From Rhodococcus sp. IITR03 (lineage in GTDB: Bacteria > Actinomycetota > Actinomycetes > Mycobacteriales > Mycobacteriaceae), in contig LATQ01000127.1 of assembly GCA_001017865.1 (NCBI GenBank), positions 1 to 8,161 of the forward strand: 8,161 bases of DNA. The letters run 5' to 3'. Both the position numbers and the translations under genes were made by a program. Shown here one piece after another: positions 1-5,751 of the stretch (its first letter is position 1; the number at the start of each line of letters is the position of its first letter). The notes beneath the pieces were generated by a model. It was given only the letters and a program-made list of their open reading frames with translations, was not told where the DNA came from and ran no database searches.

Positions 1-2
1 CC

Positions 3-80
3 GTGCAGTGCGGCGGGTCGTGCGAGATCGGTCCGGCCCACCCGCGCGGCACCCGGGTGCTGTGGACGGTCCCGCTCTGA
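3..80 (+). CDS. C-terminal end of a probable sensor histidine kinase (partial)
   Basis: Only the last 25 codons are in the window, open at the left edge and ending in TGA at 78-80. The peptide contains [22 protein letters not shown], where the GG...GT(R)x(L)xWxVPL pattern is typical of the end of the HATPase domain in NarL-partner kinases such as DevS/DosS, in which the final strand of the ATP-binding fold carries the GT motif. The gene converges on devR with 25 bases between the stop codons, so a DevS-like partner of that regulator is the natural guess. The usual mycobacterial arrangement is devR and devS in one operon, so a convergent kinase would be unusual. The call rests on a short tail; the sensor domain and the phosphorylated His are outside the window. 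Confidence 0.55.
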   Translation: MQCGGSCEIGPAHPRGTRVLWTVPL

Positions 81-105
81 CGGAACGGGTCCCGCCCCCG
101 TCGGA

Positions 106-748
106 TCAGGACGTCGGCTTGCCGCGCTCGTTGCGCAGCTCGGTGGCGAGCACCGCAGCTGCGTGCGGCGCTGCATGCCGAGCTTCGCCAGCAGCCGCGA
201 GACGTAGTTCTTCACGGTCTTCTCCGCAAGGAACAGCCGCTCGGCGATCTCCCGGTTGGTCAGGCCCTCACCGATGAGTTCGAAGACGGCGCGTTCCTGT
301 TCCGACAGCTCGGCAAGCGGATCGGCCGTGCGCGACGCCCGGATCCGCTCCATGAGGCGGCGGTGGCACGGCTGTCGAGCAGCGAGCCGCCCTCGCCGAC
401 GGTGCGGATCGCCGAGACGAGGTCGGTGCCGAGGATCTGCTTGAGCACGAACCCCGAGCACCCGCCATGATCGCGTCGAAGAGTGCCTCGTCGTCGGCGT
501 AGGAGGTGAGCATCAGGCGCGCAGACCGGCATGCGGGTACGCAGCTCGCGGCACAGTTCGACCCCGTTGCCGTCGGGAAGCCGCACGTCGAGCACCGCGA
601 CGTCGGCGCCGCTCTCGGGCACGCGGGCCAGGGCCTCCCCCACCGAGGCGGCCTCACCGACGACGGTGAAGTCGGGCACGCTGCTCAGCAGATCCACCAG
701 GCCGCGCCGCACGATCTCGTGATCGTCGACGAGAAACACGCGGGTCAT
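106..748 (-). CDS. devR: DevR/DosR-like NarL-family response regulator (frame broken by small deletions)
   Basis: DNA-binding response regulator, the likely master activator of a hypoxia/NO dormancy response. ATG at 748 follows an AAAGG ribosome site 8 bases upstream. The receiver domain (about 1-120) begins [11 protein letters not shown] and has the acidic pair D8-D9, phosphoacceptor D54 in [14 protein letters not shown]82 and K104; these positions coincide with M. tuberculosis DosR as I recall it. The LuxR-type helix-turn-helix (about 150-210) contains [20 protein letters not shown] followed by [18 protein letters not shown]. The read frame is broken near 529, 521, 460, 370 and 152; each break is explained by one lost base, and adding five bases gives exactly 215 residues plus stop. 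With so many intact motifs, sequencing error is more likely than a pseudogene. It is divergent from the nitroreductase gene and shares its promoter region, which has candidate boxes for this regulator. Confidence 0.9.
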
Positions 749-813
749 CTCGGACACCTTTCGTTGACATGCTGTTCCGTCATTGTCCCAGGTGTACCGC
801 GATACCCACGTCC

Positions 814-833
814 TCGGGGCCGTTCGACACCCA
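814..833 (+). promoter_or_regulatory. Candidate DosR box (distal, in phase with the first)
   Basis: TCGGGGCCGTTCGACACCCA fits the 20-base DosR consensus at about 13 positions. Its centre is 21 bp from that of the box at 835-854, two helical turns, so both would lie on the same face of the DNA. Tandem boxes at this kind of spacing are known from strong DosR targets such as hspX. On its own the match would be weak. Confidence 0.4.
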
Positions 834-834
834 T

Positions 835-854
835 CTGGGGACCTTCTCCCCCTG
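835..854 (+). promoter_or_regulatory. Candidate DosR box (proximal to nitroreductase)
   Basis: The 20-mer CTGGGGACCTTCTCCCCCTG fits the DosR consensus TTSGGGACTWWAGTCCCSAA at 13-14 of 20 positions, including the GGGAC and CCC cores of both half-sites. It sits 79 bases before the GTG start of an Acg-type nitroreductase, a classic DosR-regulon gene. The match was made by eye, without a scoring matrix. Confidence 0.55.
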
Positions 855-932
855 CCTCGCGGGCACCGTTCGGGAGACGCTGGAGAGGCAGAGGTGGACA
901 TGTGGGACGAACGAGCCGACGAGGAGGATGTC

Positions 933-1844
933 GTGACTGTCGATGCCGGAACCTGGTCGCTCGGTGACACCGAGATCATTGCGCGTGCGGTGGTGGAGGC
1001 ACCCTCGGTGCACGACACGCAACCGTGGAATCTGCGACTGCCCGATCACAGCGCCGAACTGGAGGAACGCCTCGAATTCGCGGAACCGGGGCCGGACCCG
1101 CTGCGCGTCGACCGGTTGATCTCGTGCGGTACGGCCCTCGCGAATCTCGAGCTCGCGATCCGGGTCCTCGGCAACCGCTCGCGCACCTCCGTGCTGCCCG
1201 ATCCGCAACGTCCGGAGCTCATCGCCCGGATCGAGACTCTCGGCTCGGGTACCCCGAGCAGCCGCGACCTGCGGTTGTACGCCGCCATCTCGCCCGGCGC
1301 AGCACCGCGAATCGTTCACCGACATCCCGGTGCCAGCGGGACGCTCGCCGACGTCGTCGCCGGGCCGGGGCGGTACCCGACGTCGACGTGCGCCTGCTCG
1401 CCACCGACGAGGCCGTCGCCCTGGCCAGGTGCTCGCCTACGCGGCGGAGACCCGCCGGCGTCACCCGCACTACCAGCGGGAGATGTTCTCGTGGACCTCC
1501 CACTGGCAGCCGCGCGCAACGCGAGGTGGTCACCACCTGGAGCGCGAGCTCGACGAACACGGCGCGGCCGGCGAGGCCATGGTCACGACGGGATCCCGAC
1601 GTCGATGCGCTGGCTGCGGCGATCGCGGCGACGAATCGGTTCTCCTGTTCTCCGCCGCGTCCACCTCGCCGGCGGATCTGGTCCGGGTCGGCGCGGCGGT
1701 GGAGCGGTGCTGCTCGCGGCCATCGACGCGCGACTGTCGGCGTCGGTCATGACCATCCCTGCGCGTCGAGGACGGGGCTCGCGCCTGGCCGAGATGCTCG
1801 ACCTGCCGGTCGTGCCGCTGGTGATCCTGCGCGTGGGTTTCTGA
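933..1844 (+). CDS. Acg-like nitroreductase family protein (multiply frameshifted)
   Basis: Resembles the Acg group of nitroreductase-fold proteins (Rv2032, Rv3127 and Rv3131 in M. tuberculosis), DosR-regulon members thought to bind or sequester flavin; enzymatic activity is unproven for the group. The start is GTG at 933 with a perfect AGGAGG at 922-927, five bases upstream; an in-frame ATG at 900 with a weaker site is possible. The conserved N-terminal [10 protein letters not shown] is at residues 23-32. Recognisable blocks continue in alternating frames: [120 protein letters not shown] and a closing [13 protein letters not shown]. At least eight frame changes occur between about 1292 and 1780, mostly one lost base each. 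The family is usually about 320-330 residues. The next gene starts 23 bases downstream, probably in the same operon. Confidence 0.8.
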   Translation: MTVDAGTWSLGDTEIIARAVVEAPSVHDTQPWNLRLPDHSAELEERLEFAEPGPDPLRVDRLISCGTALANLELAIRVLGNRSRTSVLPDPQRPELIARIETLGSGTPSSRDLRLYAAISPGAAPRIVHRHPGASGTLADVVAGPGRYPTSTCACSPPTRPSPWPGARLRGGDPPASPALPAGDVLVDLPLAAARNARWSPPGARARRTRRGRRGHGHDGIPTSMRWLRRSRRRIGSPVLRRVHLAGGSGPGRRGGGAVLLAAIDARLSASVMTIPARRGRGSRLAEMLDLPVVPLVILRVGF

Positions 1845-1867
1845 CGAGAAGAGAGATCGAGGTGACG

Positions 1868-2130
1868 ATGAGCGCACCGACCGAGGATCCGATCGACGAT
1901 CCGACCGCGAGTTGTTCCGCACGGCCCTGGACATGGCGCAGGCCGCCAAGGCCGGCAACGTCTCCGGGTGGCTGTCCGCCCGCTACGAGTGCAGGCGCGT
2001 CGAGGATGTCGCGTTCGTGCTCTCGCAGATGCTCGGGGTGCTCATCGAGAACGGCGCGATCAGCCGGGGCGTGCATCCGGCCGACGCGTGGAGAGAACTG
2101 CGCGAGCGGGGCGTCGACGACTTCGGGTGA
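1868..2130 (+). CDS. Small hypothetical protein downstream of the nitroreductase (one frameshift)
   Basis: I do not recognise this family. ATG at 1868 has GAGG at 1859-1862, five bases upstream; an in-frame GTG at 1862 is an alternative start. The frame breaks near 1910, where one lost base turns SAPTEDPIDDPTA into ELFRTALDMAQAAKAGNVSG, and restoring it gives 87 residues ending in RGVDDFG. There is no signal peptide, membrane segment or cysteine pair. After an acidic, probably disordered start, the protein looks wholly helical, with blocks around LFRTALDMAQAAKAG, DVAFVLSQMLGVLIENGAIS and ADAWRELRER. Its stop codon lies inside the right arm of a terminator hairpin. Co-transcription with the Acg-like gene, and hence DevR control, is an inference from the 23-base spacing. 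Confidence 0.7.
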
Positions 2131-2142
2131 CGCCCCGCTCGC
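2102..2142. terminator. Strong bidirectional terminator hairpin
   Basis: GCGAGCGGGGCGTC (2102-2115) and its perfect reverse complement GACGCCCCGCTCGC (2129-2142) form a 14-bp GC-rich stem with a 13-base loop. It lies at the meeting point of two convergent genes, and the TGA of the small gene (2128-2130) is partly inside the right arm. No U-tract follows on either strand, as is common for actinobacterial terminators. Confidence 0.75.
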
Positions 2143-2156
2143 TCCCTCGTCCGGGA

Positions 2157-3064
2157 TCAGTCCTCGGTCTCCTTCGACCGGACGACGAGGACCGGGCAGT
2201 CCGCGGTCTGGATGAGCGCGTTGCTCGTGGAGCCGAGCAGCAACCCCTTGAAACCGCCGCGTCCGCGGGTTCCGACCACGAGAAGCTGTGCGGCTCGGCA
2301 TATTCGCTGAGCACCCGCACCGGCGGTCGCGGGCGACGACACGTTCGACGGTGACGTCCGGGTACCGCTCCTGGTAACCGGCGAGACGTTCGGCGAGCAC
2401 GATCTCCTCGCCGGTCTGGATCCGGCTCCAGTGCGGGTCTCGGGGACGGCCCCGAGCGAGGCTGGACGCTGACGTCGCTCCATACGTTCACCGCGACAAG
2501 CGTTGCGCCGCGTGCGGAGGCCTCCTCGAACGCGACCTCCACCGCGTCGCGGCACGAGACCGATCCGTCGACACCGACCACGACGGGCCCCTTTGCCGGC
2601 GGCGCACCGTCGAGGGTGCGACCCCGCACCACGACGACGGGCGCCGTCGCGTGCGAGACGACCGCAGTGGAGACCGAACCGGCGAGCAGGCCCTTCACCT
2701 CACCGAGGCCGCGCGATCCGACGACGAGCCGGTCGGCGTGCTCGGCCTGCGCGATGAGCGTGGGAACGACCTTGCCTTCGAGCTGCTCGGTGGTGACCTC
2801 GACGTTCCCGTGACGGTTCTCGTCGATGATCTGCCGGGCGAGCACGGCCGCGTTGTCGAGCCGGTCGCGGGCCGTCGCCTTCATCTCCTCGTGGAAGCTC
2901 TGCGCGAGGTAGGGCTCGGAGTAGTAGAAGGCGGGGATGTGCACGACGGTGACGATGCGCAGCGGCAGGCCGCGGATCCCAGCCGTCCGTGCCGCCCAGT
3001 TCACCGCGGTCGTGGACGCGTCGGATCCATCGACGGCCACGACGATCGGCTTGTTCTCGGTCAT
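2157..3064 (-). CDS. Tandem-domain universal stress protein (frameshifted in its second domain)
   Basis: Universal stress protein with two UspA domains, like Rv2623 or Rv1996, a type that binds ATP and is linked to dormancy in mycobacteria. ATG at 3064 follows a GAAAGG site at a rather long 11 bases. Domain one (about 1-148) begins PIVVAVDGSDAS and has the ATP loop G116-x2-G119-x9-G129-S130. Domain two begins VVVGVDGSVS (about 161) and ends with GTRGRGGFKGLLLGS, which carries the same G-2x-G-9x-GS loop. Frame breaks near 2461, 2440, 2321 and 2288 are each explained by one lost base; four restored bases give 303 residues, close to the 302 of its paralogue at 4201-5109. The two share AFEEAS, NVWSD/HVWSD, ERYPDVTV and GTRGRGGFKG. 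It starts 25 bases after the LLM gene, so the two are probably one transcript. Confidence 0.88.
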
Positions 3065-3089
3065 CGTACGCGGAACCTTTCTCGGTGGG

Positions 3090-4129
3090 TCAGCCGCAGA
3101 TCTGCCGCAGCTGTTCGATCAGTCGCACGCGACCTGCGGTGTCGGCCGCGAACGGGGTGACGTTGAGGGTGGTGACCCCGGCCTCCGCGAAGGCCGCGAC
3201 CCGCTCGCGCACGAAGCCCTCCGAACCGATCAGGGAGATCGAGCGGAGCAGATCGACGGGCACCGCCGCGGCCGCCTCCTCCTTCTTTCCGGCGAGGTAG
3301 AGCTCCTGGATGGTCTCGGCTTCCTTCGCGTAGCCGTACCGGATCGCGAGGTCGTTGTAGAAGTTCTTGCCCTTGGCACCCATGCCGCCGACGTAGAGCG
3401 CGACCATGGGCCGGACCCAGTCGAGCATGTGGTCGACATCGTCGCCGATCGCCAGCGCGGTCTGCGCGTAGATCTGCAGGTCGCCGAGCGCCGGATCGCG
3501 CTTGGCCTTGCCCTTGGCGATCGATTCGCCCCACACCTCGGCGGCCTTCTCCGGGTAGTAGAACAGCGGCTGCCAGCCCTCGGCGATCTCGGCGGTCATC
3601 TCGACGTTCTTCGGGCCGAGCGATGCGATGATGATCGGGATGCGCTCGCGCACAGGCTTGTTGATGATCTTCAGCGGCTTGCCGAGCCCGGTGCCACGCT
3701 CGGCGGGCAGCGGGATCTGGTAGTACTTGCCTGGTGGTCGACCTTCTCGCGGCGCCACACCTGTCGGCAGATGTCGACGATCTCGCGCGTGCGGCCCAGC
3801 GGCGCGTTGTAGGGAACACCGTGGAATCCCTCGATGACCTGGGGGCCGGACGCGCCGATACCGAGCACGAAGCGACCGTCGGAGACGAAGTCCAGGCCGG
3901 CGGCCGTCATGGCGGTGAGCGTCGGCGTCCGGGTGAACAACTGGAGAATGCCGGAGGCGAGCTCGACGCGGGAGGTCTTCGCCGCCAGATAGCCGAGCTG
4001 GCTCACCGCATCGAACGAATAGGCCTCGGGCACGAACACGATATCGAGGCCGGCCTTTTCCAGGTCGGCCACCTCCGCCGCGGTCTCCGCGAAACCTCCG
4101 CTGTAGTTCAGTCCCATTCCGATGCGCAT
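3090..4129 (-). CDS. LLM-class F420-dependent oxidoreductase (Rv3520c-like; one frameshift)
   Basis: A luciferase-like TIM-barrel enzyme expected to use reduced cofactor F420 for hydride transfer; the substrate is unknown. ATG at 4129 follows GAAGG (4136-4140) at six bases. The protein starts MRIGMGLNYSGGFAETAAEV and keeps family hallmarks: LDIVFVPEAYSFDAVSQLGY (29-48), RVELASGILQLFTRTPT (54-70) and GRFVLGIGASGPQVIEGFHG (85-104), which as I recall is close to Rv3520c (TIGR03559 group). The frame breaks near 3731, between REKVDH and GKYYQIPLP; one restored base gives 346 residues, a normal length. It lies between two universal stress protein genes on the same strand: the upstream one ends 71 bases before with a stem-loop between, and the downstream one starts 25 bases after. 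F420 enzymes are typical of mycobacteria and relatives. A role in NO or redox stress is inference from context. Confidence 0.88.
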
Positions 4130-4158
4130 GCGCCACCTTCGTTCCTGCTGCACACCCC

Positions 4159-4190
4159 GTTCGGGGCGCGTTCGTCCACGTGCCCCGAAC
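4159..4190 (-). terminator. Stem-loop between universal stress protein and LLM genes
   Basis: GTTCGGGGC (4159-4167) and GCCCCGAAC (4182-4190) are perfect 9-bp arms. On the minus-strand RNA the stem continues, after one A-C mismatch, by three more pairs around a six-base GGACGA loop. It starts 10 bases past the stop of the stress protein gene, so a (partial) terminator is the simplest reading. Since it is also 30 bases before the LLM start, an operator or RNA processing site is possible. Nothing else is seen in the 71-base gap. Confidence 0.5.
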
Positions 4191-4200
4191 ACTACCGCCG

Positions 4201-5109
4201 TCAGGAGGTGACCGGTCGCACCACCATCACCGGGCAGTGCGCCTCGCGCATGAGCGCATTTCCGGTGGAGCCGAGCACCATCCCCTTGAAGCCACCCCTA
4301 CCTCGGGTACCGACCACGACGAGCTGGGCTTTCCCGCTCCAGGACTGCAGGTGGGCGCGGGGGCCGTCGACGTAGACCTTCCGGTGGACCGTCACGTCCG
4401 GATAGCGCTCGCTGTAGCCCGCGAGGCACTCGGACAGCAGGGAGTGCTCGTACTCCTCGAACGCGCGGGGATCGAAATCGAGGGGTGATTCGTCGATCTC
4501 CCCGACCTTCAGGTCGCTCCAGACGTGGACGGCGACGAGGTCGACCCCGCGCCAGGACGCCTCCTCGAACGCCAGGTCGACCGCCTGGCGGCTCGCGGGA
4601 CTGCCGTCCACGCCGACGACGACGGCCCGCTCGTCGGGGACGGACCCTTCCGGCCCCCGCACCACGACGACCGGGCATTCGGCATGACCGGCGACGGAGA
4701 CCGGGGTGGAACCGAGGAAGGCCTCCCCGAGTTTGGTGCCCCCGGTGGCGCCGAGGACGATCATCCGCGACGTGCGGGACAGCTCGACGAGCCACTTGGC
4801 GCTTCCGGTGAGGGCGAGTTCGGCGGTGATCTCGAGATCCGGTGCCACCGTCTCGGCGGTCTCCGCAGCTTCCTTCAGGAGTGCCTGGGCCTCGGCTTCG
4901 CTCCACTCGAAGACCTGCGAGGGACGGAAGAAGGGAAGTTTCGTCCAGCCCGACGGTGCGAAGTCCACCGCGTGGACGAGATGCAGTGGGATCTTCCGGC
5001 CGGCCGCGGTGGCCGCGGCCCACCTCACCGCCCGCTCGGAGGCCGGGGAACCGTCCACGCCGACGGTCAGGTGGTTGTGGTCGCGGGGTGCTTCACCGAG
5101 TGGTTTCAC
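4201..5109 (-). CDS. Tandem-domain universal stress protein (intact)
   Basis: Two UspA domains, 302 residues, the only complete gene here with no frame break. The start is taken as GTG at 5109: the N-terminus then reads MKPLGEAPRDHNHLTVGVDGSPAS, and a TAGCCT -10 element lies seven bases upstream, which suggests a leaderless mRNA. A longer in-frame TTG start at 5184 would run through the promoter and has no support. Domain one has TVGVDGSPAS (15-24) and the ATP loop G120-x2-G123-x9-G133-S134; domain two has VVGVDGSPAS (165-174) and G267-x2-G270-x9-G280-S281. Both loops are intact, so ATP binding is expected. It is a paralogue of the protein encoded at 2157-3064. It is divergent from nsrR. A DosR-like box centred 43 bases before the start fits activation by DevR, as for many mycobacterial stress proteins of this type. 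Confidence 0.9.
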   Translation of the reverse strand: MKPLGEAPRDHNHLTVGVDGSPASERAVRWAAATAAGRKIPLHLVHAVDFAPSGWTKLPFFRPSQVFEWSEAEAQALLKEAAETAETVAPDLEITAELALTGSAKWLVELSRTSRMIVLGATGGTKLGEAFLGSTPVSVAGHAECPVVVVRGPEGSVPDERAVVVGVDGSPASRQAVDLAFEEASWRGVDLVAVHVWSDLKVGEIDESPLDFDPRAFEEYEHSLLSECLAGYSERYPDVTVHRKVYVDGPRAHLQSWSGKAQLVVVGTRGRGGFKGMVLGSTGNALMREAHCPVMVVRPVTS

Positions 5110-5116
5110 GCCTCCG

Positions 5117-5122
5117 AGGCTA
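5117..5122 (-). promoter_or_regulatory. -10 element of a leaderless promoter for the universal stress protein gene
   Basis: TAGCCT on the minus strand matches TANNNT and ends seven bases before the GTG at 5109, so transcription would begin at or next to the start codon. The expected -35 position (5141-5146, GTATCC) is poor, as is usual for a promoter that needs an activator. The GGAGG one base before GTG is too close to work as a ribosome site. Confidence 0.55.
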
Positions 5123-5142
5123 GTCGGATCCGCTACGTCCGG

Positions 5143-5162
5143 ATACGGACTTTGGTCATCGT
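5143..5162. promoter_or_regulatory. Candidate DosR box upstream of the universal stress protein gene
   Basis: ATACGGACTTTGGTCATCGT fits the DosR consensus at 12 of 20 positions, but the central core GGACTTTGGTC fits at all but one. Its centre is about 43 bases upstream of the inferred leaderless start at 5109, the usual place for a DosR site that overlaps the -35 region. The outer arms are degenerate. Confidence 0.4.
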
Positions 5163-5216
5163 GTCGAGATTCCTTTGATCGCAATGCATTCGGGCAACAG
5201 CGATCTGCGTCACATC

Positions 5217-5241
5217 AAATTGTCATTTGGGATGCGAATTT
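5217..5241. promoter_or_regulatory. Candidate NsrR operator
   Basis: AAATTGTCAT (5217-5226) and ATGCGAATTT (5232-5241) form an inverted repeat matching at 8 of 10 positions with a five-base spacer. The AT-rich block stands out sharply from the GC-rich surroundings. It covers the -35 and most of the spacer of the nsrR promoter, where a repressor would block polymerase. Autoregulation by NsrR with hmp in the same transcript is the expected arrangement. Confidence 0.6.
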
Positions 5242-5249
5242 ACTACCGT
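5220..5249 (+). promoter_or_regulatory. nsrR promoter, probably leaderless
   Basis: TTGTCA (5220-5225) as -35 and TACCGT (5244-5249) as -10 are separated by 18 bases. The -10 ends six bases before the ATG at 5256, which puts the transcript start on or beside the start codon. The GAGG at 5250-5253 is only two bases from the ATG, so a normal ribosome site is absent and leaderless translation is likely. Confidence 0.6.
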
Positions 5250-5255
5250 GAGGTC

Positions 5256-5697
5256 ATGCAACTCACCCGGTTCACCGATCTAGGACTGAGAGTTGTGATG
5301 CATCTCGTCGCCGGCCCGGCGGAGAGTATGCCCAGTACCAGAACGATTGCAGACCAGCTCGATCTGTCGTACGCACATACGACGAAGGTCGTCGCCCGGC
5401 TCGGCGAGCTCGGAGTGGTCACCACCCGCCGCGGACGCGGCGGAGGACTGACCATCACCGAACTCGGCCGCACGGCGAGCCTCGGTTGGCTCACCCGAGC
5501 TCGAGGGTGAAGAAGAGGTCGTCGAGTGCGAAGGAGCGAAGCCGTGCCCCATGCGTCGCGGTTGCGGCCTCCGCTCCAAGCTCCGCACCGCACAGGACGC
5601 CTTCTACGCCGCCCTCGACGACGTCACGATCGCCGACCTGGCGACCCCTGACGCCGGTCCGGTCCTGCTCACCCTCGAACCACCCACCGGCCGCTGA
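5256..5697 (+). CDS. nsrR: NsrR, Rrf2-family nitric oxide-sensing repressor (one frameshift)
   Basis: Rrf2-family winged-helix regulator whose iron-sulfur cluster reacts with NO, relieving repression of hmp. The protein starts MQLTRFTDLGLRVVMHL and has a DNA-binding helix region TRTIADQLDLSYAHTTKVVARL followed by the wing TTRRGRGGGLTITELG. The frame breaks near 5493, after SLGWLT; adding two bases gives RELEGEEEVVECEGAKPCPM and a 147-residue protein, against 148 for Streptomyces coelicolor NsrR as I recall. The cysteines C92, C98 and C104 have the C-x5-C-x5-C spacing of NsrR, and D8, the equivalent of the unusual aspartate ligand of the S. coelicolor 4Fe-4S cluster, is present. hmp starts 54 bases downstream, so both are probably on one transcript with NsrR controlling itself and hmp. 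The call as NsrR and not IscR rests on the cysteine spacing, D8 and the hmp neighbour. Confidence 0.9.
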
Positions 5698-5751
5698 CCC
5701 ACGGCGAGGCCGCCGGTGCAGCCTGTCACGACACACACGAGGAGACACACC

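Larger units (their letters stand above)
749..932. promoter_or_regulatory. Divergent promoter region between devR and the nitroreductase gene
   Basis: This 184-base stretch has no gene of its own. It should hold the promoters of both flanking genes. Two candidate DosR boxes lie in its middle (814-833 and 835-854), and a GGGAC half-site on the minus strand (786-790) lies closer to devR. I could not pick a convincing -10 hexamer for either direction; GACGCT at 876-881 is a weak option for the rightward promoter. The ribosome site of the nitroreductase (AGGAGG, 922-927) is at the right end. Confidence 0.6.

Noticed and set aside
85..101. Small hairpin between the kinase tail and devR (ACGGG/CCCGT)
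   Set aside because: Only a 5-bp stem, too weak to call a terminator in DNA this rich in GC.
783..932. N-terminal extension of the nitroreductase frame upstream of 933
   Set aside because: The stretch would read through the candidate DosR boxes and has non-conserved, promoter-like sequence. AGGAGG before GTG 933 marks a good start; only ATG 900 remains a possible alternative.
106..1844. devR and nitroreductase as pseudogenes
   Set aside because: All signature residues survive and single lost bases explain every break; neighbouring genes have the same error type, so a sequence-quality cause is preferred.
1025..2215. Long plus-strand open frame across the nitroreductase and small gene
   Set aside because: It is made of pieces of the true genes joined by frame errors plus shadow sequence rich in Arg, Pro and Ser. 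It spans two real start and stop signals.
2651..3812. Long plus-strand frames opposite the stress protein and LLM genes
   Set aside because: They mirror real minus-strand genes whose motifs are clear; their composition is typical of antisense shadows.
4525..5178. Plus-strand frame opposite the intact universal stress protein
   Set aside because: The minus-strand protein is complete with four conserved nucleotide-binding motifs; this frame shows no domain.
5110..5184. TTG start at 5184 for the universal stress protein
   Set aside because: The added 25 residues lack similarity to the family, and the interval contains the -10 element and the candidate DosR box.
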